DNA from: Byssothecium circinans
Lineage: Eukaryota > Ascomycota > Dothideomycetes > Pleosporales > Massarinaceae
Direction: 5' to 3'
Assembly (NCBI GenBank): GCA_010015675.1
Contig: ML976993.1
Span: 604,036 to 668,035 of the forward strand
Length of the DNA: 64,000 bases
The position numbers and the translations under genes were made by a program. A model generated the notes under the pieces. It was not told the origin of the DNA. It made no database searches and was given only the letters and a program-made list of their open reading frames with translations. Positions within the stretch are counted from its first letter, which is position 1. The number at the start of each line of letters is the position of its first letter. This document shows positions 43,816 through 53,907 of this stretch, piece by piece.

Positions 43816-45622
43816 ATGCCTCCTAAGCCCGCCAACCGCTTCGCGCTCTTCGCAGATGACGATGACCACGAGCATGAAGCCGAGAAATCGCCCCTCTCCC
43901 CGAGTCCATTCGCGAACCAGGTCGCTGACGATGATGCGCCCTGGAAGGAGGTCAGGCGCGGTGGACAGGCTCAGAAGGCGAAGACACTGGTCATTCGGGA
44001 TGATAGAACGAGACCGCCGCCAGCCAACCGTCGCCAGAAGCACCGCGACGTGTCCGGCTCGACTCAAGCCAGCAACGCCTCTGACAAGCCCATGTACGTA
44101 GCTCAGAGATAATACGGTAGTCGCCATGAAGAGATTGAGGGTGGACATGAAACAATATCAATTGAGCTCTACTGACTATCCTCCCAAGGTACGAAAATTA
44201 CTGCGGCGTCTGCAATTACCATTGCTCAAGTAAGGCGTCCCTCGTCGACCACATTAAGCATAGCCCCAAAGCGCACGCAAACTTCTGCAACCTCTGCAAG
44301 CGCGTATTCAAGGACCGCAACGGCCTTAAGAACCACCTCGAGAACTCGCTGGGCCACGACGTCTTTTGCAACCTGTGCCTGAGCGCTTTCCAGAATCAAT
44401 GGGCGCTTAAGAACCACTTTGAGAATAACTACGCCGTCGGCCATGAATTCGTCTGTCTCACGTGCTTGCTGGGCTTTCGGACGAAGATGGAGTTGAGCCG
44501 CCATCTGCAGACGGGTGAGAAGCACGTGTGGTGCAATACCTGTCATCGCCGCTTCAGGAACCAAGACGAGCGTGATGCGCACTGGAAGGAAACGGCGAGT
44601 GAGTCGCATTCAAAGCTTGGAAAGCGGATCCAGCCTTTGGACATCCAACTGTACGTCAAATCGAATTGCGCTAACGTTACATGCAGAACACAAGCATTGC
44701 CTCCAACCGGGCTGTGATTTCGACGCATCGAACGCCGCCGAGCTAGAGCAACACCTCGAAAACGACCATTTCCAATGCGAGGGCTGCAGGCTCATCTTTC
44801 CCAGCAACACGAAGCTCTCCCTTCACTACCACACCTGCGTACGTAAAGCTCGGGTGCAGTTTAAAGCGATGGGTATTGACGTCCTCTGAATGAGCTTTGC
44901 TGACCTTCACCGTGCATAACAGGCCTTCGACGTACCATGCCCTAACTGTGGAACGCTGTTCCCGGGACCTCTGAAGCTTGCCGCTCACTCGCATACATGC
45001 TTTTTCTGTACTCAGTGCGGCTTCCGTACCGATACCGACGAAGAGTATCAGTTTGTAAGTCTAACCTCCCCGCTCACGTCAAAACCCCGGCAAACAGCCC
45101 AAATGCACAAAAGCGTTTCCCGCAACGAGACCGAACGACGCGAACGAAACATCTTCAATAGGCTAACTATAACAGCATCTCACCACCCACACCACCCCCA
45201 ATTCCCCCCTCCCCTGCTGGGCCTGCAAATCCCTCCACCACACCCCCCTCGATCTAACCACGCACCTCGAAACCTGCCCCTCCATCCCGCCCACGCTCCT
45301 CCTCTCCATCCTTGGAAAGTGGTGGTACTCGCCACTCTACATGGACCTAGACATACACGCGCAAATCCGGCGCAACGAGCTCAACTTCGACCTCGAGCAA
45401 ATGACCTCCTGGGTCAAACAAGGCATCCTGCACCCATTCATCTGCCGCGCGGAGAGCTGCGAGCACAAGACCTTCTCCAAGCTTAGCGAGCTTGTGGAGC
45501 ATTTTGAGGGCCGGGAGTGTGCGTGGGGTGTGGAGCGTTTGAGGCTGGATAAGCTGAGGGTGGAGTTTGAGAGGGTTTGGGAGAGGAGGGATAGTGTGGC
45601 TGGGTCTGTGGCGTTGGGTTAG
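43816..45622 (+). CDS. Multi-C2H2 zinc-finger protein, 5 exons, 472 aa
   Basis: Exons 43816-44093, 44189-44598, 44687-44838, 44923-45054 and 45176-45622; all phases agree. The N-terminal ~95 residues are acidic then basic and disordered. About seven or eight C2H2-like fingers follow in pairs: YCGVCNYHCSS...H...H, FCNLCKRVF...H, VFCNLCLSAF...H, VCLTCLLGF...H, WCNTCHRRF...H, a CLQPGCDF finger, QCEGCRLIF...H, PCPNCGTLF...H. The fourth junction builds CTQCGFRTDTDEEYQFHLTTH, which supports choosing the long 121-nt intron over a shorter alternative. CWACKS...H...C and CRAESCEHKTF close the series. Nucleic-acid binding is likely; target unknown. Fungal-specific as far as I can tell. Confidence 0.85.
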
Positions 45623-46441
45623 AGGGGTTAGTGTGCTGGAGGGTGGAGGTGGTGTCGTGGCGCGCAGGCAGTCGGGAGGAACTTTGCGAAGCTTGTGGCG
45701 GGGGGGTTCATGCATGGAATTCGTGGGTGCGGAGTGGAGTGGGATGGGATGGGAGGGCGGGACTTGGGTAGCTGGTGACTGGTAACCGGGACTTTGGACT
45801 CTAAATAGATCTTTTCTCATGATATGGCAAGGTGTGTAAAGTGTATCCTAAAGACCTACGACGTATTTTACATGTAAAAGAGCATGCGATATTACATATG
45901 CTAAAAGTACCTGTTCGAACCACCCACCGTTGGAACCTACATCAAGGCAGAAACAAGGATCCATTTAGGCACGAAGTTGCATTGTGTAGAGAAAAGGAGA
46001 ATACTGAATAGCACTGGATCCTAACCGCGATTGGGGGGTTGTAGTGCTGCATTGTTAACCAACGCTAATATTTTTGCCGCATAAGCCTACTCGTGTATCA
46101 ACAATGTCTAAGTGCTGGTAAGAGCTCAGACGATGAACGTGGATAACTCTACCAAAACTCCCCACGCCTATTACACTGTACGCTTAGAGTGGACGGGAGC
46201 ATGGCCTCAAGTATAGATACAATGACGGAGTATTAGACTACTTTGGATTGTGTTCGTACATACTGGGTACTTCGTGTACTCATAAATTGTCGGAAAAAGA
46301 TGTGTACTTAAAGCCTTCCCACTGCAGCTTAGACCATCACCACTACACACATCCATACCACTCTTTGCAACCACTGCAACTCTTCTCATCCTACCACCAA
46401 ACAATCAACCCTTCACCCCTACAAAAACTCAGCCATCCAAC
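45623..46441. other. Intergenic region
   Basis: No supported gene. AT-rich from 45830. C/T-rich leader before the gene at 46442. Confidence 0.5.
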
Positions 46442-47668
46442 ATGGCTCCCTGCACAACCGACTCCCCCGCCTACATAATGCCCGTCATCGCCATAAATCA
46501 GCAGATCAAAGCCACGACACTTGGTCACAAGTGCTCAGCTGAAACCATGGAAACCTTCCTTCAGAAGCACCTGGGCAAGGCTGCCTTCGACAACCTCGTC
46601 CGGCTCGGGCTCATCAGGTACAACATGGAGAAGGCTGAGTGGGTTGTCAAGGTCCAGGATGAGTATCGGAAGAACTTGGCTGCGGGTACTGTGCCTGCTG
46701 ACTGTCTGAAGCAGATGACCACTGACGTCGAGCAGATGAACACTCCTCGTGCGCCTGGGCAGCGTGCTCCCTCTTATCGCATTAATGCTACCGAGACAAA
46801 TGCACCGGCACATGCACAGGCTTCGAATTCCGGACCTGTTACTTCAGTCCCTCAACCGCAGCCTGCGATCTCCTCCCAGCTTCCGGTCCAGGCTCCGCCG
46901 CCTGTCACTCATCCGGTTCTTCCTGCGTTCACTCAGCGGCCAGCTAACACTTCGCAGGCGCAGGATTGGTCGATGGATCCCGCACGGGACTCTCCTCCTC
47001 TTAGCCCCTCATCGTCTCCTCCTCTAGGCCTCTCGTCAACTCCTCCTCCGAGCCCGTTCTCATATCCTCCCCCGGGCCTTTTCTCATCTCCGGGTCTTCC
47101 TCCGGCTCCGGCTCCGTCTCCACAGACCCAGCCCCAGCCCCAGACCGAGATATCTCTTCCTTCCCCTCCCTCCCTAAACCCCACCCCTCCCTCGCAGGCC
47201 TTCAGCCAAGCCCTTCGGGAAACCCTGTACGCCCTCCGCCGCCAAGCGGAACTCTACGTCGGCCTCCGCCCCACTAATCCCTCTAATGAACAGGACCAGC
47301 AGGACTCCGACACTCTGTACCGCACGCCATATCCTGCTATGGCCTACAACGTTGAGGTCAGGGACGCCATCTGCTATCTCCTCATCTATGAGGTCGGCGA
47401 TGACCTTCCCCGTGGCGAGGGGACCGAGCATGAGCGTCTTTGGATGATGGTGTACAGTCTAGTCCATACGGCTGTTGAGTGGGAGGAGGGAGTTGATAGT
47501 ACGGCGGCGGCTTGGGAGTCAGTTAATGAGGTGTTTCCGCAGTTTCCGCAATTCCCGGGAATCGATGGTCAATGGGCGAGTGAGGTTGAGGCTTTGGAGG
47601 TTCAGGATGTGGACGTCCGGGATGTGGAATCTTGGATGGGGTTTGGCGGTGATGCGATCAAGATCTGA
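46442..47668 (+). CDS. Orphan family protein A, 408 aa
   Basis: No known domain recognised. Three parts. (1) Residues ~36-78 are a helical module (METFLQKHLGKAAFDN ... VVKVQDEYRKNL) that resembles residues ~87-128 of protein D (52388). (2) Residues ~95-265 are a Pro/Ser-rich linker with PPSP, SSPPL and PAPAPSPQTQPQPQ repeats. (3) A structured C-terminal part (~270-408) has a motif near 344-368 (VEWEEGVDSTAAAWES, then VNEVF) that closely resembles the end of protein C (50292). Single exon; start at the first ATG after a C-rich leader (CAACATGG). No signal peptide or membrane segment. First member of the orphan cluster A-H. Confidence 0.75.
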   Translation: MAPCTTDSPAYIMPVIAINQQIKATTLGHKCSAETMETFLQKHLGKAAFDNLVRLGLIRYNMEKAEWVVKVQDEYRKNLAAGTVPADCLKQMTTDVEQMNTPRAPGQRAPSYRINATETNAPAHAQASNSGPVTSVPQPQPAISSQLPVQAPPPVTHPVLPAFTQRPANTSQAQDWSMDPARDSPPLSPSSSPPLGLSSTPPPSPFSYPPPGLFSSPGLPPAPAPSPQTQPQPQTEISLPSPPSLNPTPPSQAFSQALRETLYALRRQAELYVGLRPTNPSNEQDQQDSDTLYRTPYPAMAYNVEVRDAICYLLIYEVGDDLPRGEGTEHERLWMMVYSLVHTAVEWEEGVDSTAAAWESVNEVFPQFPQFPGIDGQWASEVEALEVQDVDVRDVESWMGFGGDAIKI

Positions 47669-48764
47669 GGGAGTGATGAACGTGCATGGCCATGAAGGTG
47701 TAAGGGCGAAGTCTTTAGGTAAGGTGTTAGGATGGGTATGTTTTGTGGAGCAGGTTTAGAAGATTTCTCTAGGGCAAATCATGTAAGGTATCTGTGATGT
47801 CTTATCGATCCGCTGACATTCTAACACTGCCTATGCATTGTATCCTTGATTGAGTGAGAAGCTCGCTTGCTTGTGACTCGCTTGCTTGTCGTGTGTCCTT
47901 TGGAAATTACATATGGTTTAAGAATTGGTCTGGTTCATTTGGTACTACTATTCGGCTATGTGATCATGTAGCGAGAAAATATATAAGTCATAGGATTTTC
48001 AAAATAGCGTCTAACCAAGTGTATTAAAATATTGTAGGACAAGTGAATTTGTAAGACATGTGTTTGCTGCGTAGGCTGGGTATTGTTAGAAGATATTCTG
48101 TCAGTAGATACACTATTTGTGAGACAGCAAACCATCTTAATTGGGTACTAAAGTGCTAGTAGACTTTTTTAGTATTTGCCACAGGCAGTTTCGTAAGCTT
48201 TCTATAGCAAGTAAATGATATGTTTGCGACAAATCCCTATATAAGAGTCTTTCTTACGGCCTCAGTGCCTCAACTCTGTTCCAGTATCCAAGATGTGTCG
48301 CCTATTCCTCACTATCACCTATGCATTGTGCATTCTCACCCTAAGATTTAGGAGAAAGACTAATTATAGTTTAGCTCCTATGTCTCATTCCGCTATGCCT
48401 GTTATGCAATTGGGTTGGATATAATTCCACGACTATTACCATATTATACGTTGTGAGGCCTCAGCAGATATCCTATGTACTGTGTACCGACACTAACCTG
48501 AGCAAACGGGTGACTTGGCACTCCTCATAGGATAAATTCCCTATAAAGATTATGTTCCCCGCTTCTATAACACTCTCTACACCCACTATCAACACCGGAA
48601 AAAAACACCAATTGCAACTTTCACGGTCCTCCGCAAAAACGAAACCGCCTTTCCGTACATCGCTCGATCGAAAGCTCGTTCCCAACCAGCGACCTTGACA
48701 CCCCGACCCCCCTACCTCTATCGCATCACAAACACACAAGCCTCAAGTTCCAAGAACCTTCAAA
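47669..48764. other. 1.1-kb AT-rich intergenic region
   Basis: No supported gene. A 43-codon frame from 48293 (MCRLFLTITYALCIL) is too short to call. TATATAAG-type word at 48238. Confidence 0.45.
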
Positions 48765-49367
48765 ATGGTGGACCAGTACATGGGCAAAAATGTCACTAAC
48801 ATCCCATTAGAGTTGACGGACAAAGGAACCGCCAAGCGTATTTCCTACGGCCGCAATAAGCCTACGATCCTTAGATTCATCCGGGAAAATGCACAAGACA
48901 TGCCCGCTTTACTCGAAGGCATCGACAAGATGTCTAAAATCAAGCTGGCGAAGCGTGCCGTGCAGGTCCGAACGGCGGTGAATCGGCGGAACCATGGTGG
49001 TAGTGCTGCGGCGACGGTTGTGGGCAGTGCTTCGGCGATGGTTGTGGGTGAGGATTCAGAGGAGGTGTCGGAGGAAGTTTTGGAAGAGCAGGACGAAGCT
49101 GTTGAGGAAATTGAAGGCGATATGATTGTGGGACAGGATGAGGGTGTGGAAGAAGATGAAGCAATTGGAGATACGCGAGAGGAGGATGGTAGCGAAGAGA
49201 ACGAAGAGGAGGGTGATAAAGAAGAGAACGAAGAGTCAAACCTTGGTGAGGCTTCCTCGTCCGCATCTTCGCCGCCGCGGCCTCGATGGCCTGTGCCCCC
49301 ACCCGTTGACATGAACAATCCCGACCGAATATGGTACACTGGTCGGAGCAAACCCGTCCGTCGTTGA
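48765..49367 (+). CDS. Orphan family protein B, acidic, 200 aa
   Basis: No known domain. Residues ~8-73 are clearly related to residues ~30-97 of protein C: both have NVTN-x-PL, I-x-x-GRN-x-PT, FI-x-E-x-A, a G-x-DK and LA-x-x-A with matching spacing. Residues ~95-165 are extremely acidic (runs of Glu and Asp in EENEEEGDKEENEES), and the last 35 are Pro-rich and basic (PPRPRWPVPPPVD, SKPVRR). Lacks the C-terminal motif seen in A and C, so it is a shortened or re-tailed relative. Single exon, ATG at 48765 (CAAAATGG). Nuclear localisation is possible but unproven. Confidence 0.72.
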   Translation: MVDQYMGKNVTNIPLELTDKGTAKRISYGRNKPTILRFIRENAQDMPALLEGIDKMSKIKLAKRAVQVRTAVNRRNHGGSAAATVVGSASAMVVGEDSEEVSEEVLEEQDEAVEEIEGDMIVGQDEGVEEDEAIGDTREEDGSEENEEEGDKEENEESNLGEASSSASSPPRPRWPVPPPVDMNNPDRIWYTGRSKPVRR

Positions 49368-50291
49368 TTCTATGATATCTATACACTGAGCTTGCTAAAG
49401 CCAAGAACTCCGACACTCTCCTCCAGGCAACGAGCCTCACTGTTATTATGGGTAGAGCAGTTGCAGTGGAACTGACTCGGGTCAACTAGGAACAAGAAAT
49501 CCACAAGCGGACAGAATAATCACAATTTAGTTTTGGTATATAGTATCTTCTTTAGTGAGCTTGCGACGGTCGGACCTGCGTCGACGTATAATCAACATTT
49601 CGCCTGCCTTCGAGTGTTAAACCGAGTCCATTTTCACATTTGAGTCGACCGTGCTAAGCGCATGCCGACATGGTTGCCCGATACCCTTGAGGAACCCGTG
49701 CATGGTGCCACAAAGCAGGTCATGCGATCATTCATTGAACGCACCGTCAACTTAACCTTCTGGGCAAACCAAGCACTGGATGCCATCGCTCGTATAGAGC
49801 AGAACGCCATGGCTAGGTCCATGGCTGGGTTACAGTTGGTCCCACATTGATAAAGTACCTTAGCTTGACGAACGTCGTGTACCTCCCACTCTTGGTTGAT
49901 AGCATTGTTCATTCTCTAGGCTTAATTTCCGGGAATTTTCTATATATAAAAATGGCATACGAAATAGAAGGCCGTATTGTGCGCGCAGAGACTTTACTTC
50001 CTGTGGCCGGTCACCTTTTGAGTTGAGTCCTGTTCACATACATCTTGGGTGGAGTACCACTGATTGTATAGGACGTAACATTGTTTATATACATCTTTCG
50101 ACCTTACTGTCGCTTCAAAATAAACACGCAAAGTATTTAATCCCCCACTCCCTACGCATAGAGAGCGACAACACCCTCCACAACCTTTCACAAAACTGAC
50201 TTTCAGCCAACAACAACGGTAGTATCTCAAACGCCCAGATAACTTCGCCTACACTAACACTCAGACGACAATCTTAGCCAATCGAATCGCA
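49368..50291. other. Intergenic region with a possible small ORF
   Basis: Mostly unremarkable; a TATATATAAA word at 49941. See the separate entry for the small frame at 49662. Confidence 0.45.
49662..49850 (+). CDS. Possible small protein or gene remnant, 62 aa
   Basis: ATG-to-stop frame with balanced, protein-like composition (SFIERTVNLTFWANQALD, AIARIEQNAMARS), probably helical. No domain or signal peptide. The opposite strand is also open over this span, so this may be chance or a leftover of a longer gene. Confidence 0.25.
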   Translation: MPTWLPDTLEEPVHGATKQVMRSFIERTVNLTFWANQALDAIARIEQNAMARSMAGLQLVPH

Positions 50292-51221
50292 ATGTTCAAA
50301 GTCACGCAGCGGAAGGCCGAAGTCGCCAACGTGGACCTTGGTCAGCTCGACCGTCGCGACTCTAGAAGGTGGAAGGGTACGAATGTTACCAACCTTCCAC
50401 TGTCTATGGAGGATAACGTGGGGCTCAACTACATCTGGTCTGGTCGGAACATGCCGACACTCCGCGGGTTCATCGAGGAGGTGGCCCGTGACCACAACAT
50501 CCCTAGTCTGATGAATGGCTTGGACAAAAAGCCAAAAAAAGACCTTGCTCAACTTGCGTATGATATTATACAAGAGTGGAATGGGCAAATAGAGCTGGGG
50601 ACGGTGGAGGAGCGCGTCTTGGACAAATTTCGCACTTCCGGCGATCCTAGCGCAAATATGGCTGACAGCACAGTCAATGCTGAGCCTGAGAAGAATTTGG
50701 AGGACATGGATTGTGAGATGACGGAGGATAATGAAGATAGTGGGATGACGGTCGAAAATGGGGACCATGAGACCAACAACCACGAGGCTGCTGGAGGCGA
50801 GGGACACGACAACAATGCTTTGAATCACACTGAGGGCTCTGAACCTTCCCCTCCTTGCAAGGAACCTCGCGTCATCACAGAAGTTCGCAACTATTTAGCG
50901 AGCGTCATCAACAGGGCGCGGTCGAGTCCACAATCGCAGGCCAACAATCGCCACCCAGCAGTTGGGAACCTGAACACAGTTGTTGACGATGATCATGTCT
51001 ACGCCCTCATCGACCACCTTCTTGTCCCGGCCGATAGATTTATAAGGTACGGGAAACTGGCACCCCACCCCTATAGAAGGACGGAGGTCATCCGACACTA
51101 CCAGCAGACAAAAGGTGATCTGTTCAAGGAGGTGAGATATGGTGTGATGTGGGGCGAGGGTGTGGACGGGGAGTCCGCGGCTGCAGAGATTGTGGATGAG
51201 CTCTTTCCTGACCACCACTAA
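50292..51221 (+). CDS. Orphan family protein C, 309 aa
   Basis: No known domain. N-terminal module at ~30-97 (GTNVTNLPL, GRNMPTLRGFIEE, NGLDKKPKKDLAQLAYDI) is shared with protein B and more distantly with A and D. It resembles a small helix-loop-helix of the SAP/HeH kind in spacing (FI...P.L..G.DK..K..LA), but that is only a guess. Residues ~120-190 are acidic and disordered. The C-terminal ~80 residues (ALIDHLLVPADRFIRYGK ... GEGVDGESAAAEIVDELF) align with the end of A and, more weakly, of E. It is the fullest copy of the family. Single exon. Confidence 0.75.
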   Translation: MFKVTQRKAEVANVDLGQLDRRDSRRWKGTNVTNLPLSMEDNVGLNYIWSGRNMPTLRGFIEEVARDHNIPSLMNGLDKKPKKDLAQLAYDIIQEWNGQIELGTVEERVLDKFRTSGDPSANMADSTVNAEPEKNLEDMDCEMTEDNEDSGMTVENGDHETNNHEAAGGEGHDNNALNHTEGSEPSPPCKEPRVITEVRNYLASVINRARSSPQSQANNRHPAVGNLNTVVDDDHVYALIDHLLVPADRFIRYGKLAPHPYRRTEVIRHYQQTKGDLFKEVRYGVMWGEGVDGESAAAEIVDELFPDHH

Positions 51222-52387
51222 GGGGATGCTCAGATCCAGACCTCGCAAGGTAAAATGATTGTCGTAGATAATCAGCCAACGGCACTACTCTTCACTATAA
51301 ATACGGTATACTAGCCAAGGTATAGGTACGTCGCATATTTACTGGACAGCAATGCATCAATTTTTCATCGTTTTATTCTCTTTGCGGCTATGAGTATAGC
51401 GCGCTATAGGAGAGAATATATAGCGAGCCCTTAACTGTGTTCCTGTCTTATTTCGTCGTGAATACCGCGCCAGTGGAAGCAGTGCAATACCTACTTAATC
51501 TATGCCATACAGAAATACAAAGAGTTTCTTATTGTTTCGTTTATAGCTGTGCTTGAAAAAAAATAACTATGAGACGAAGCTATACAAGTATGCGGCTAAT
51601 GACCTAGTAAAATTGAAGCAGGCGCAAAAAAACTAACATAACCAAGAATACATTACTCGCATGGCAGTTAGCGGGCACCGCCGCGCTACGAAGTCGGAGA
51701 CGCGTCATACTGCAACCCACCGAAAAACTAACTTTCGGAGCTAGCTTACTCAATCTTAGTTACTGGAAAATATGCACCTGTATTATAACGTATCCTTTAC
51801 GTGACTGTTCGTTGTTAGACATTAATGAAGTGATTGCGTGTGTCACCTGCACAGAATGGATCATGTGACACTATCATTCACATGCCTTGCTTAGCACAAG
51901 GGGCTGATTGGAATTTCCCGCAGATCATTTCTATAGAAGATGACTAAGCCGCTCTGACATTTGTGCTTGCAAACAACCACTCTGTTCCTTTTTCCGGAGT
52001 TTCACGTTGAACCCACAGCTCGTGAGCCTTGCCCAAGTTTCGATGCGAGATTAAAAACCAGAATCCGCATTAACCGCAACTTCAACGAATCTGCTCAGTT
52101 CTTTTACAATGAATTTTTCAGCCGATTTACTGTGAATGTACAGAGTGAACCTAGTCAGGTGATAACGTTGTACCCTAAACGTCTAGGCGCGGCGGGTTCG
52201 CACAACACAAACAGGGCTAGGATATATAAGGGACCCCATAATTTTCACAACAACCATCACGCTCACGCTCACTTTGGAATAATAACAGAGCCGGTCTGCA
52301 AACCACTACCACCACGGCATAAATATTCAACGCGAAGTCCTATCGCTGAATTCCTCACTGCATTACCGCCCCCTGACAGATTCCAAA
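51222..52387. other. 1.2-kb intergenic region
   Basis: AT-rich. A + frame with no ATG start (51961-52485) overlaps gene D in another frame. Its middle (RINRNFNESAQFFYNEFF) recalls the VNRQ-x-EEA-FFY box of 2EXR/F-box-like proteins, so it may be a gene relic, but this is weak. Confidence 0.4.
52222..52230 (+). promoter_or_regulatory. TATA box before gene D
   Basis: ATATATAAG about 160 bp upstream of the gene D start at 52388. A good TATA-box match at a plausible distance; no start-site data. Confidence 0.45.
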
Positions 52388-53218
52388 ATGTCTTCCGGTG
52401 TTCCACATTCGACGGACAAAAACACGCCTGGAGATACTCCCATGTCTTCCAGCCCTCTAAGTTCGTCTTGCAGCAGCCCACGTAGATTCATTTTAGGTGG
52501 CCCGATTTCCTCCACCCAGCGGTCTGATGCTGCTACACCAGCCTCTGCCAAAGCCAGATCCAGGAAGCGCACTGATACCAAGCACATTACACTGGCTGCC
52601 AAGTTGAGCAGGGCAACCTTGCTCCAAAGGAAAGGCGTTCCCGCTATGTCTGCATTCCTTACTGCCCACGGTGTGCCGCTCGCTCAATTCGACAACGTCC
52701 CTAGAGGTAATAGAGGCAGAAGTGGTGCCATGGCAGCCAAGATCATGGCGATGCAGGAGGAATACCGAGCAAAACGTCCGATGGATCCATGTCGACATGA
52801 CGTGCCGCAGGCTAGTCCTCAAGGAGGTAGACTCTCGGTACCTACGCCGGATACTGGAGTGACTCACAACATGGGCACTTACACGAATCCTTCCACGAGC
52901 GCTAGAATGGCTCCTTTCAGGAGGAATTACGGGAGACCTTACGCGAGCTCTAGACCGACTACCAAAGCGGGTACTTTCACGAGTCCCTGCGCGAGCACTG
53001 GTGTAACTCCTAACACAGATACTGTCACGGCTCCCCGCGCGAACACTGGCATGGCTCTCAACGTGAGCACCGGAACGAACGAGGGCGACTATTTCGAGGA
53101 TTACTATGCATCACCATACGGCCAATGGGACCCCTTCCTCGGCCTCACGTACCCTCATGCTCGAGAAAAAGATGAGGAGGACTATAGCGAATTTAAGTGG
53201 TATGTGACTGAATGGTAA
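52388..53218 (+). CDS. Orphan family protein D with 16-residue repeats, 276 aa
   Basis: No known domain. Residues 1-70 are Ser/Pro/Thr-rich and basic. Residues ~80-128 hold the shared module (RKGVPAMSAFLTAHGVPL, AQFDN, KIMAMQEEYRAKR), closest to protein A. Residues 147-226 are five imperfect 16-residue units of the form GTxTxPxxSxxVxPNx (for example GTFTSPCASTGVTPNT then DTVTAPRANTGMALNV), encoded by 48-bp tandem units at 52826-53065. The acidic, Tyr/Trp-rich tail (EDYSEFKWYVTEW) is unlike the other members. Single exon, start CAAAATGT, TATA box ~160 bp upstream. Confidence 0.72.
   Translation: MSSGVPHSTDKNTPGDTPMSSSPLSSSCSSPRRFILGGPISSTQRSDAATPASAKARSRKRTDTKHITLAAKLSRATLLQRKGVPAMSAFLTAHGVPLAQFDNVPRGNRGRSGAMAAKIMAMQEEYRAKRPMDPCRHDVPQASPQGGRLSVPTPDTGVTHNMGTYTNPSTSARMAPFRRNYGRPYASSRPTTKAGTFTSPCASTGVTPNTDTVTAPRANTGMALNVSTGTNEGDYFEDYYASPYGQWDPFLGLTYPHAREKDEEDYSEFKWYVTEW
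52826..53065 (+). repeat. Five diverged 48-bp tandem units inside gene D
   Basis: Units encode residues 147-162, 163-178, 179-194, 195-210 and 211-226 of protein D. The last two are the most alike; the third is the most diverged. In-frame period keeps the protein open. Confidence 0.6.
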
Positions 53219-53907
53219 TTCATAATCCAGGAGCCGTCGGGGTGGGAGAAGAGCAGCAAGGCCTTTCTAACTATAGAGGGGACGGCGTAAGAAAGACACT
53301 CCGCTCATACCTCTGCCAACTCCTTTCAATATCTTGGAGTAGGAAATGCACAGACTGATGATGCCAGTCATTAGTCGACATGGTCAGATTTAGTGTCGGG
53401 GATTTGTAAAGCAGACTGGCCAGCCACCATTGGAATACTAGAATAATAGCTGGGGGCTGGAAAAGGATACCGGCTGATAAGTAGAGTATATGTATAGTAA
53501 GAAAACCATCAATTTTGAAAAGTGACTGATATTGAGAATATTGACTGTCGACATCACGTGGATCTTCCTAGAAAATTTGGTCATTAATTTGAGCGTTTTT
53601 TATTCCTCGATTTAAAGAAACTCATGACGCAAGCAGGCGCTATCGGAGATCCGCATGATACTAATCACAACTCACCCCGCATTACGGCGATTAACTAAAA
53701 CTCTGTTCGCAACTTCGCAAGGCGAGAAGGAAATACGTCACGTGATTAGGTCTTGTCGTGGTGCATTGTGCAGGGAGGAAACAGCTTGAATGTGTGGGGA
53801 CTCTACTATAAGCATTACGACAACCATAAACTAATGCTCACTTTTCCAGAAAAGGCACCACCCCCACAACATTGCAGTTTTCCTAGGTACAGTTATTACT
53901 CCGCCGC
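53219..53907. other. Intergenic region
   Basis: No gene. Contains two CACGTG sites, at 53555 and 53739. Confidence 0.5.

Noticed and set aside
48293..48424. 43-codon frame with hydrophobic start
   Set aside because: Too short, AT-rich setting, no splice partner or family resemblance.
51961..52485. 174-codon + frame before and across gene D
   Set aside because: No ATG at its start, overlaps gene D in another frame; only one short block recalls an F-box-like family, so I kept it as a remark.
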